Below are positions 12,322-24,300 of a stretch of 60,195 nucleotides of DNA, one piece after another. The stretch spans positions 1 through 60,195 of the forward strand of contig PDHQ01000213.1 of NCBI GenBank assembly GCA_003339415.1, in the 5' to 3' direction. Origin of the DNA: Ophiocordyceps camponoti-saundersi (nom. inval.) (taxonomy: Eukaryota > Ascomycota > Sordariomycetes > Hypocreales > Ophiocordycipitaceae). The position numbers and the translations under genes were made by a program. Each line of letters begins with the position of its first letter. Position 1 is the first letter of the stretch. The notes below the pieces were generated by a model. It did not search any database. It saw only the letters and a program-made list of their open reading frames with translations, and was not told the DNA's origin.

Positions 12322-12329
12322 CACGTGAC
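12322..12329. promoter_or_regulatory. E-box CACGTGAC upstream of BUB1
   Basis: This is the third CACGTGAC of the island, about 205 bp upstream of the BUB1 start codon (reads GTCACGTG on the gene strand). Regulatory use is inferred. Confidence 0.4.
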
Positions 12330-12451
12330 CAGCCCCGCTAGACCTCGCCCACCGTCACATAGCCTAGAGTAGCCACCTTTGTTGCACTATATAACGTCCG
12401 TGAACTGCTCACCCTGAAAGATTGTTAATACCCTCTTTTTTAGTATTATTA

Positions 12452-12472
12452 GCGGGCCTGGGAGCCCGGGCT
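12452..12472. repeat. GC-rich inverted repeat at the island/AT-rich boundary
   Basis: GGGC and GCCC arms overlap the perfect palindrome AGCCCGGGCT (12463-12472). A short direct repeat TAAGCCGTAA follows twice at about 12513-12532. This may be the surviving end of a repeat that borders the island. Confidence 0.45.
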
Positions 12473-12480
12473 AGGGCTAA

Positions 12481-14057
12481 TCAGGGATATCAGGCCTAAT
12501 AACAAGGAATGCTAAGCCGTAATAAGCCGTAATAAATAGAGACCTTAATAACTAGAGAAATTAGTAATATAAAAGGGTATCTCTTTATTTTTTTAAAATA
12601 AGGTATAGCCGCTCTTAGCTATAGTAACTTACTTAATCTTATAAAATATCTTATATATTAAATATATTATTATTATTATTAGAATTTATACTAGAGGCTA
12701 GGACAGCTTTTAGAATTATTATATATAAAGAGGGGGAAAAACTAAGTAAAGCTTAAGGGAAAATCCCTTATTTATAAAAAAAAGTGCTTAATAAGGTAAG
12801 GTTAGTAAGTATAAAAAGACGCCGCTATAAGCCTTACTAAGGCTTATAAAGCTATAATAGAATAATAAACTAAGGTAAAACTTAGAAATAATTATATAAA
12901 AATAAGTAAGTTATTAATATAGGACGTTTAATAATACCCTTATAAATCGCCTAACCTCTTATAATATTTTATTAAGATTTCCCCCCTTAAGATTTTACTT
13001 AGATTTCCCCTAGAAACTTTACCTTTACGCTTAGGAAATTACTAGGATTTCCTCTTAGGATTTCTCTATAATAACTCTTAGGATTTTACTAAGATTTCTA
13101 ACTAAATCTAATATTAAAATATGCCTCTAGAAATCTCCGGATTTTACTAAGAAATCCTTATATACTAAGAAATTACCGTATACTAAGTTAGCTTAATATT
13201 CTTTTAAATAATAATTTAGATTTTTTTATAATTATTATTTTAATTCCTAAAAGACTTTTACTTATATTTATATTTTTTATAATAGCTAATTTATAATCTT
13301 ATAATTAATAGCTAGCTTATTTCCCCTTTTATATATTATATTTTAATAATTAGCTTAATAAGAAAATAGTTTCTATTTATTCCTTAATAATTCCTTTTTA
13401 TATAATTATTATAAATTTTATTACTAAACTTTTTTTTATTTTTTTAGAAAATTTACTTTAATTTAAACTTTAAGAAAAGTTTTATAATACCCTCCTAATT
13501 ATTACTAATAAGTTTTTAAAAATATATATTTTAACCTCTAAATATAATTATTTTACCGCTAAAAAATAAGCTTAGTAATTATATTATAAGCTTACTTATT
13601 ATAATTAAAAACTTTTAAAATAAATTACTTTTAATTAGGATTTAAAATTTATATTTAAGCTTTAAAAAACTTTTTATTTTTATTTTTAATATTAAACTCT
13701 TAGTATTAATTATATATTACCTAAAAATTAATAATTTATTTAAAAAATAAAATTAAATTATTAAAATCCTTTTTAAATTTTTCGCTATTAATTTTTTAAT
13801 AAAATAATAAATTAACGCCTTACTAGCTTTTTAGTTTTTTTTAATAACTCCTTCTCCTTAATTATTAAGATTACGCTAAGTAAGTTACTTATTAGATTTT
13901 AAATAAATAATAATCTTTATTATCTAAACAATTAAGTTTCCCTTAAATTTAAAAAAATATTAAAAAATAAGATAATTATTTTTATTATTTATACTTAAGC
14001 TATAATAAAAAAATAAAAAAATAAAAAATATTAAAAGCTTAAGTTTAAGCTTAGCAA
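12481..14057. other. AT-rich RIP-degraded DNA, no gene seen
   Basis: No open frame is present. From about 12970 to 13180 a degenerate motif near AGGATTTTACTAAGATTTC recurs at least five times, with variants in both orientations. The remainder is poly-A/T-like with almost no CpA. Confidence 0.65.
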
Positions 14058-15926
14058 TTAAATAATAATAATAATTTATATACTAATATACCTTATATAG
14101 CTTAGAACTATCTTATATATATTTTAAAAAGGGGAAAAACCGGAAAACTTAAAATAAAACCCTCCCCTTAAGCGTTACCTTAGCTTTAAGTTAGACCTTA
14201 TCCGTACTTAGTATTTTATATATTTAATAAGTTAAATATTAACTAATAATTTAAAAGCCGATATTTCCCCTAAAGCGGATTTTATAATAATAAAAATATA
14301 TATAAATTAAGTTTAATATAAAGTTTATATAGCTTACTTATCCTCTTAGCTATTATTATTACTATAAACTAAATCTTTATATTTAATTAAAATAGCCTTA
14401 ATAATCTAATTTATTAAGGCCTTATTAATATAGCTTAAGTATATATAAAAGTTTTACTATTTTATAATAAACTTTATAATAGCTAATTTTAAAAAATAGC
14501 TAAATTATTATAATAAAGCTATAAATAAATATAAAATCGGAGTTAAAGAAAAAGGTATTATTATATTCGCTTTTTAGCGTTTCCGCCTTAGCTATTATTA
14601 GTTTTTAGTTAGCGCTAAAAGGGAAGAAAGGGCGGTATATATAAAGCTTTAGTTTATAAACTTTTAAGGTTAAGTAATATATATATCTTTCGCTTAATTT
14701 TATATTACTTTTATTTTAAAATAAAGTTAACTTTACTAAAAGTAAAATTTTTAATAAAAAAAGTAATAATATAGTTTTTTTTATAAGCTATAAAGTAAGC
14801 GGACTTACTTTTTATATATAAAATAGTAAAATATTTATTATATTATAGCTTTATTATATAATATTTAATAATATATTTAAGTTAGTAATATTTAAAATAT
14901 TACTAAAGTTAAACTTTTAGTATATATAGTTTAATATTAAAAATCTCTGCTTATATTATTAAGCTTTTATTATAAATATAGTTTATATTTATTATATTAT
15001 TAATAATAATTATTAAAAAACTCTATTAAATTTTAAAATAGTATTTTTTTATATATAATTATATTACTAAGATTTTATTTAATAACTTAATTTTTTTCTA
15101 AAAAGCTTCCTTATTATTTTATTATAAAGCTTATATTAATACCCTTTTTATAATAAAAATATAACTTTTATTAATTAAGTATACCTTTTCTTTAAAAATA
15201 ATATAAAATTACCTTAAATTAAACCGAAGCTTATAAATAATATTTTAAAATATTATTATAATATTACTACTAAATAATTTCCTTATTATAAAAGCTTAGC
15301 TTTACTTATAAAGTTTATAATTAATATTTATTATAATTCTTTTAAAATTTTAAACTTAAAGTAAAATAGCTATAAAATTAAGTTTAATTATAAGCTATTA
15401 CTTATATTACTTAAGAATTTATTTTTTAATAGTTTTTTTTAGCGCTTTAGCTATAATTATAGCTTATATTAAAAAATTCCGCTTTTCTTAAAGCTATAAA
15501 AAAAAGAGGAAATTATAATTATAATAGCTAAGGAGATATTACTAACTAATAAAGTTAAAGTAAAGGGGGCACCTCCCTAAACCTTTTTAAACTCCGCTAT
15601 TTATTTAATAATTATTAATATAAAAATAAAAATATCTCTTAAAATAATTTTATTAATATTTACTTTAGCTTTTAATAAAATAATATATATAATAAACTTT
15701 AAAATTTAAAATTATTATAATTTAGAGTAAAGCTATATTCTAAATTAAAAATTTTCGCGGTTACAATTAACTTATATAGCGTTACCCTCCCTCTTAGAGT
15801 TATTTTAAGCGCGGCTAGCTATCGCTATAAGGTAATAAAAAAAGCGAAGTTTGCTTATAATATAAAAATAAAAAGTCCGTATCCGCGTTATTATAAGCGC
15901 GGAGTTTATAAAATATATAAAAGTTA
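14058..15926. repeat. Repeat family A, copy A2 (~1.87 kb)
   Basis: This copy has the same orientation as A1 and starts with a short (AAT)n tract. It ends at the shared 'ataaaatatataaaagtta'. It keeps more GC than A1 (for example 'cgcggttacaattaacttatatagcg' near 15755, 'gcgcggctagct' near 15812), so it is less heavily mutated. No coding capacity survives. Confidence 0.8.
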
Positions 15927-16379
15927 CTTTTATAAGCTTAGCGATTAAGTTTAGCTAAAACTTAGAAAAAAATATTTCATTTTTAATAAATAAGTAATAA
16001 AGCTTTTAAAATAGTAAATTAAGTCTTTTTATATAATTAAATAAATTAATTATTTAGCTTATTAACTAAATCTTAATAATTTTATAAATATTTATTTTAT
16101 TATATTAATTATATAACTTTAACTAGTTAATATTTTAAGAGAATAACTTAGCCTTAAGCTTATAATTAATAATTATAAAATTAAATAAATTCTTAATAAG
16201 AGAAAAGTTAAAAAAATAAGGTATTATTTAAATAATATATTTTATATATTAGAATATATACCTAAATAATAATAATTAATAAGTAGCTAAATAACCTTTT
16301 ATAATAATAAGATAAGACTTATTATTTATAATTCCGCTTACTATAATATATTTATTACTAAAAAGATAATAATAGCGCT

Positions 16380-19300
16380 TATAGCGGCTAAGGCTAGGGC
16401 TCGAGGAATAAGCGATACTCCTATAATTATAAATAAGGGGTTACGGGGACTAAGTTAGTCCTTATAATATCCCTAGTTTAGCTAAGGGTAATATAATAAT
16501 AATATTAAGATAGATAAAGCGATAAATTAGGCACGGTGCCTTAATAACTATAATATAAAGAATATATATAATAAGCTTATTATAGTAATATTAGCCGCGG
16601 CGTTTTCTGAAATATAAGATATTATAATAGCTTTTAAGGCTAAACTTCGTAAAAAATATATAGCTATTTTAAACTAAATTAAAACTTAACTTTTACTTAA
16701 GATTATTAAGTTAATTAAGAAAATAGTTATTAAAGCTATATAAAAAGCCTTTCTATTAATAACTAATCTTACTACTAATTAAGCTTACTTAATATAAGCG
16801 TTTATAATTATTAATAAATATATAATAGTTAAACTTATCTTAAGCTACTTTAATAAAAAAGTTATTATATTTATAAAAAATATTATAATTAATATAAATA
16901 TTTTATAACTAACTTTATAAAAGATTATATAAGCTATAAATATAGTTTTAAAGTATAAAGCTATATTAGTAATATAATAGCTTCTTAGTAAGGATATTAT
17001 AATTATATTCTATCTAGAGTATAAAAGGCGAGTAGCTTTAGTTAAATAAATCCTTATTATTTTTAAAAAAGGAGCGGCTTATAGTTAAAAAACTTACTTA
17101 ATTATAGCGAAAAGAGTATATATAAAGGCTACTTATAGTAACTAAGATATACTTATATAATAAATTAAGAAAGTTATTAAGGTTAAAATTATATAAGTCT
17201 AAGCTTTTTAGCCTTATAATAAGGGGGCTATATATATATACTTAATATTAGGAGTTACTAATATAATAAATATTAATAAACTTATATAAAATAAACTTAT
17301 AATAAATATAAAAATTTTTTAGGTTAAAGTTTATAATAACGCGATATAGCTTTAATAATATTATTAATATTATTAATTTAAATATATAGCGGAATACTAC
17401 TATAAATAATTATATTATAGCTTTTACGCGGCCGTAGCGTATTTAAAAAAAGAGGGCGTATACCTAGCCTTAGCTAAAAATAAAACTAAAAGCTATGTTT
17501 TTTATAAAAGATACTACGCCTTATAATTATAAAACTATCTTATTTCGAAAATATATTAGGACTAAGTATATAATAACTATATTTATTAACTATATAAGTT
17601 TTAAGATTACTTATAGCTAACTTAATCTTAATTTAGTAATAGCTTTATTAAGGTTTAATCTTAGAAGCGATCTCTCCCGCCCTTATTATAGTTATAAGCT
17701 ATAATTTAATTTAATATAAATAAAAACCTTAGTTTAGTACTAAAAAGGGGCCGCGGTAAGACTAATATTACTCTTAGTGCCTAAAAAAGATAAGGAGCTA
17801 GTAAGGGATAAGAAGCCCCCTTATTTACCTTAATATAATTATAAACTTTTACCTTATCTACTTTTAATAAAGATTAAAACCCTTTTTTAAAATATATAAA
17901 AATATAACTATCTTATATATATAGCGCTTTATAGCTTAATTAGCTATAATTCTATTTATATATAAGAACTATAATATAATTAATTTAGTCGCTTACCGCT
18001 CCTAAATATTTTATTATATAAACTTATAAATTCTAATAGCTAAGTAATTCTTTATATTTATAAATAATTAAACCTTTCCTTTTAAACTCCCCTTACCGCT
18101 CCTAATAAAATATCTATTCTCTTTTATACCTTACCTTTATTATAAATTATATCTATTTACTTACCCTTATTAATAATTAAGTTAAATCCCCTTTTTTAAA
18201 AAGATATTATTTACTCTAATTTTAGCCTAATAGCTACCCTTTTATATAGCGACTTTATCCTCTATTACCCCTCTTAAAATTATTATAAATAGTCTTCCCT
18301 TAAAGTATTTAACTTTCTTAAGCTAGCAACTAGCTTCTAACTCGGACTCCTTACGCCCCTAAGTAAGGTTACTTAGAAAATATATAATAAGTAAACTAAA
18401 ACTATTAACTTAGCTTAAGCTACGCCTAATTACTAAGCGATATACTTAAAAAGTAACTTTAATTTTATTAGCTTTAATTATATCTTATAAATTATTTTTA
18501 ATAATATTAATCTTTACTTTAATATAACTTTAACTAAAATATAGCGCTTTTTTTACTTAGATATCCTTATAGCTAAAATATAAAATTAACTTAAACTAGA
18601 TTTATATTTTATTATAATATTTAGAAAGCTTAAAAACGTAGTTACTTTACTTTATAACTAGCTAGAAATAATAATAAAAATAATAATATTAGTATATATT
18701 TAAACTTACCTTATAATATAAAACTAATAAAACTAAGCGATAGCTATTATTATAATAGTTATAAAAAAAGCCTAGCGCTATTAATATACTAATTTTACTA
18801 ACTTTTATTAATAAAATTACTAAAAAATAATAAAAATATAGAAGTTAATAATTAGCGCGGTATATTATAGCGCTTAGCGTAATTTCCTTAATAATATCTT
18901 CGTAAAATTATTAACTTTTTAAACTATAAAATATTAAGCTTAGCTATAAAGCTAAGCTACGCTTAAGCTAGTATATATTTTTATATTTTAAAAATACTTA
19001 AAATTAATATTAGCGATTACCTTCTTTAATAAGGTAATTTTACTTAGCTAATAATTTTTCCTAGCTTTTACTAATTTAGCCCCTTTACTTATTTTTAATA
19101 ATCTTTTCCTTTTTTTTTATATTAAGCGTATTATTATTACCGAAGATATTTACTTTACTTTTTTCTTAATTACTTTTTAGAAATTAGCTAGCTTTAATAA
19201 GATTCTAATTAGGTTTCTAAAAAAATATAAACCCCTATTTAAGTTTTCTAAAAAATCTTCTAAGGTTATATTAATAATAGTTATTTTCTATTATAATTTA

Positions 19301-21240
19301 AAATTTCTAATATTATAATTATTTGAAAAATAAGTAAATTACTAGCTATATATTATACCCTTAATAAATATAAGCTAATTTTACTCCTTAATATAATAAG
19401 GAAGGTTTTAAAAATAATTATAGCTAAGAAAATTATATTAGTAGCGGAGGAGGCCTAGATCCTCCCTAATAGCTAGATAAATAATAAACTATAGCGCTTT
19501 ATTAATATAGCGGTCCTTATATTTACTAAAATAATTAAAATAATTTAAAACTAAAGCGGCACCGCCTCGCTCCTCTTATTAAACCTTACTAGGGCCTTTA
19601 ACTATATCTTTTATAATAAGTAAATTATTATTATAAACTACTTAAGCTTCCTTAAATAAACTATAGCGTTAATTTAATTATACTATATAAACTATATTTC
19701 GAGATTTAAGTTTAATTATAAACTTAGCGATATTTTCTTAATTTAGTAAAAGGTCCCCTAAAGGTCTCTTATATTATTAGTCCTCTTCCTCTTATATATA
19801 TCTTTATTATATTAACGCTTAAACTTAGTATTAAGTCTCCTTATAATAAGGTTTATAAATAATATTAATATTCTTAATATTAAACGCGATAAGGCTTAGG
19901 TATTACTTTTACTTAAATATATATAGTAAATTTATAAATAATAAGCTTTAGAATATAAAATAACTTTTTAGCTAGCTAAAAGTAAGTTAATATATTTTAT
20001 AAAAGTAAAGATAGCGGATATAACTAAGCTTTAGCTTAAAGCTATAATAATATAATTAATATAGGAAGCGTAACTCCTAAAAGTTTAATTATATTATAAG
20101 CTATATTAGAAATCTTACTTTTTAAAACTTATTACTAAGCTTAAGCGCTAATACCTAGCCCTTACTAAGATTATAATATTAATATAAAGCTATATTTTAT
20201 TAAAAGTAAGGGAAGTTTATATTAAGGTTATTAGATTAGCTATTATATTTAGTATAACTTAGTTTACCTTACTTATATTATTAAGAGGGATATTATATAG
20301 CCTTATTATAAAAGCCTTAGCTATAGAATAGTTTAAGTACCTCTAGGCTATTATTAAAGCTTATAAAGCTACCCTTATTTATAATATTAAAGCTAAGGCT
20401 TTTATTTTACCTCTTAACTTTTATTTTACTTACTATATAGTTTATACCTATTACCGCTTATAATATACCGGAATAGTAAACTTTATTCGTACCGCGGTAA
20501 AGAAAGTAGCTAGGTAAGTATATTATAAATATAAAAAACGCCCTTATTAAAGGAGATACTAAGTATTATAAAACTTAGAGAAATTCTATATAATATAAAC
20601 TAGCCCTAAGCTAATAGTAAGATATAAGTAATATAACTTTAATACTTAACTTTATAATAAATAGCTTTTTTACTAATATTTTAAGAAGGGAAAATTAAAG
20701 AAATATAAGTAATTATATAGGTACCTTATAAATAAGCTATTATAACTTAAAGCTAGCTCTGCTTTTTATATATATAAGGGACTCTCTAAGTTTATTAATA
20801 TAATATTTATATAGCTTAAGATTAGATATATTAAACTTAATTTATTTCTCTAAGCTTATAAGGTGCTTAGGGTAATATTAAGGTAATACCCTTATAATAG
20901 CGGCGATAAAATAATCCTTTATATTTTTATTAACTATATTTTTACTTATAAAGATAAGCCTTTTCTTAACGCTAATTAGTATTTAATATAAAACTAATAA
21001 GACCTTACTAAAGCGCTTAATAACTTACGATTTATAGCGTAACTTATATATTAGTTCTTTTTACTAAAAAGGCTTCGCTAATTTAACTTTATATTATTAC
21101 TTTATAAGGAGAGGGAGAATAGAGATATTAACTTTAGCGCGGACGCGTAATAATTACTATATAATAATATATTTATATTTTTTACTTTATTAACTATTTA
21201 CTTAGCTTTAAGTTTTAATTACCTTAACTAAATATAAAGA
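16380..21240 (+). mobile_element. LINE-type (non-LTR) retrotransposon relic 1
   Basis: Degenerate reverse-transcriptase motifs of the fungal LINE (Tad1-like) type are legible on the plus strand: motif A as TRAFNYIFYNKL (about 19588-19620), motif B as KVP*RSL (about 19749-19790, ancestrally a PQGSP box) and the catalytic box as FINNIN-like 'tttataaataatattaat' (about 19851-19868), where Asp codons read Asn. Stops are mostly TAA/TAG at expected Gln/Trp positions, as RIP produces. The outer limits are approximate. No (AAT)n or A-rich tail was fixed for this copy. Confidence 0.6.
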
Positions 21241-21288
21241 ACTAATTTAACCGCGCGAAGCGCGGAAATATTTATAATTATTATAGTT

Positions 21289-21308
21289 ATAGCCGCGGCC
21301 GCGGCTAT
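21289..21308. repeat. Perfect 20-bp palindrome, CpG-rich
   Basis: The two half-sites ATAGCCGCGG and CCGCGGCTAT are exact reverse complements. A nearby CCGCGCGAAGCGCGG (21251-21265) is a second inverted repeat. Both are CpG-dense survivors in CpA-depleted DNA. Confidence 0.8.
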
Positions 21309-21399
21309 ATTTATATTCTTACTTATATTTATAACTTAAAGTAAAAGTTCCTAGCTTTTACTATTCCTTACTAAATATAATATAATTACTAGCTAGCGT

Positions 21400-24300
21400 T
21401 ATAAAATTTTTATTATTAGAACGCTTATTAATAAAATTATTTTAAATAAGATTAGAAATCTTTTTATAAAAAAGCGGCTTAATAGTGTTATAAGCGCTTA
21501 TAGCGCTTTTAATAATAATAAAAGCTTCCTTTATAGCGGGAGTAAAAGTAATATTAAGTATAATAAACTTATCGGCTTCTAACTCTAACTTAAACTTAAT
21601 AAATATTAAAGTAAAAGAGGTTTTAATTATAAGCGGAGAAATAATAAAAATAAGAAAATAGTTATAAGGTAAAGAAATCCCTTATAAAGCTACCTTATTC
21701 TTAACTATATAATAGATATAATATAACTTATTTATCGCTTAGTTATAAAAGTTAATTAACTATATATAAAAAATACGCTATTTTTAAGTTTAAGCTATAA
21801 TAGCTACGGTAAGTTAGTTAACGCTAGTTAAACTTTTAGTTACTTTAATAATAAGATTTTTGCTAAAAGCGGGAGGTAATAAGCTTTAAAGCGGTATATA
21901 GCTAGCGGCCGCTTAAATAACTTAATTAGCGTAGGAGCTATTATAACGCGTAATAGCGCGAGTTTCCTTAACGCGCTAAATAGTATTTTTCTATTACCTT
22001 TATTAATATAAAACTTACTTTAAATTTACTATAACTTTAATTTTAACTTACTAACTAAAAGTTATAATTAAAGCTTAGCTTATAAGCTACCTTAATTATA
22101 GCGTAAATAGCTTTTATTATAATAAGATTAGTAATTAGCTTATACTTAATATAATTATTTATATACTTTATATAAGATATACTAAGCTAGTTTACTTTAA
22201 CTATTAGTAAGTTTAAGCGTATATTAAAGCTAAATATTTATTACGCTATATTTAGTAAAAATCTTTAAACCTTATAAGCGTATTAATATAACTAGCGTAA
22301 AATATATTAAGAAGGTAGTCTCTTTTAATAAGTATTTTACTTCTAATATAAGTTAGCTATAAATAATATATATATTTATAAGAATTACTTATATAATTAA
22401 TTTTATTAAAATTACTAATTTAATAATAGCTTACTTACGCTAGTAAAGGTAACCCCCTCTTATTTATATACTTTTAAGCTTTAAGTTACTAATTTATAAG
22501 AATAATTTCCTAATTAAAAAAGCTTCTTAATTAGGAAAGCTTTATAAAAAGGTATATATTTAAATATATACTTATTATACCTTTATATTAGCCCTTTACT
22601 AATATTATATAAAGCGTAATATTCCCTTAACTAAGTATATTATTATTATTACTAAGATCCGCGCTATTACTATAAATATTAAGTTTTTCCGCTTTAAAAA
22701 TAAAAGCTAGATACCTTTACTTTTTACTCCTAAGCTATCTTAAGATATTCCGATAATTAATATATATTAGACCGGTACTTAGCCGCGCTCTAATAAATAT
22801 AATAGCCCCCTCTCTTAAAGCTAGAATAGCTATAGCGGTAAGACTTATTATTAAGTAACTAAAGCTAATAATAATAAGATTATAAAGCGGCGCGCTAAGG
22901 GCCGCTATTTTTATTATAGTAATATTAGTTATTTCTTATATAAGTATAAGCTTAATCCTCTTTTATTAGCCTTTTTAGTCCGCTTTATAAATACCGTAAA
23001 AGAGAAGGAGAACCCCGCCTCGGATTAGGGAAATAAATCCCCCTTATACTAAGTCTCCTATAAGGGGAGGACTCTCGCGGTAATATTACTTATAGAATAT
23101 TAAATAATTATTTTATAAATATTAGTTAAAATATAAACTTATTTTTCTTTTTTCTTTTTATATTTATAAATTCTATTTTTTTTATTATTATATTAATAAA
23201 TAGTAGCTATAATTATTATACTATTATAAGCAAATCTTTTATATAGCGTTACTAGCTTAAGTAAATTCCTCTTTTTTACTTATAAGTAATTTATATTATT
23301 ATATAAATATATTACTAATAGCGTATACGCTTTAAGCTATATTTATTTATCTACTACCTTATCCGCTTTATAGCTAATATTAATAGCTAATAATTACTTA
23401 TAATAATATATATAATCTTAAGATTTACTTAAAACTTAATTTTTAGCTTATTTTAAATAATATATAATAATATTTTACTATATTTTAGTAAGTAGGAAAT
23501 TATAATTTACTTTATTAGCAGATTAGTTATCTTATACTCCGAATCTTAGTAAATTACTTACCTTATTATAGCTATTCTTAGCTTTATCTTCATAGCCCTT
23601 ATTTATTATAAATCTTAATAGTATACTAGTTATTAGTTCCTTATTATTAGCTTATAAGATATCTTTTATATTTTATATATTATAACTTTTACCTTAATTA
23701 TAAGCCCCTTCTTATTTTCTAAAATATTAGATTTTACTAACTTATTTAATAAGGAGAAAGCTAATATCTTACCCCCTTACTATAATAATTATAATTACTA
23801 TATTTAATTTTACTAAGAACTTAATTATTCCTTACCCCTTTTACCTTAAAGTTTACTTTATAATATACTTTATAAGTATCTTTTTAAGGTTTAGAAATAG
23901 ATTATTAACTTAATAAATAAAAGATAGATTTACGCTAGCTTATTATCCGCGGCCGCCTTTATCTTACTTATAAAGAAGCTAGGAGGCGGGTAGCGCTTTT
24001 ATATTAATTATTATATTTTAAATAAAATAATAAAGTAAGATTATTATCCCCTTTTACTTATTAAAAAGACGCTTTATAGCCTTTTAGGTACTTACTAGTT
24101 TATAAAACTTAATATTTATATTACTTTTTATAAGCTTTATATTATAAAAGATAAGGAATATTTTATAGCTTTTTATACTTAATTTAGTTTATTTAAATAT
24201 TTTATTTACCCCTTTAGCTTTATAAGAGCGCCCGCCACGTTTTAATATTATATTAATATTATTTTTAGTAACTTTTTAAGGGACTTTATTATAATATACT

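Larger units (their letters stand above)
12121..12480 (-). promoter_or_regulatory. BUB1 upstream region and island edge
   Basis: This balanced-composition DNA holds an E-box (12322-12329), a GTATATACATACATACC tract near 12287 and, at the boundary, a GC-rich inverted repeat (12452-12472). No further gene lies between it and the AT-rich block. Confidence 0.55.
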
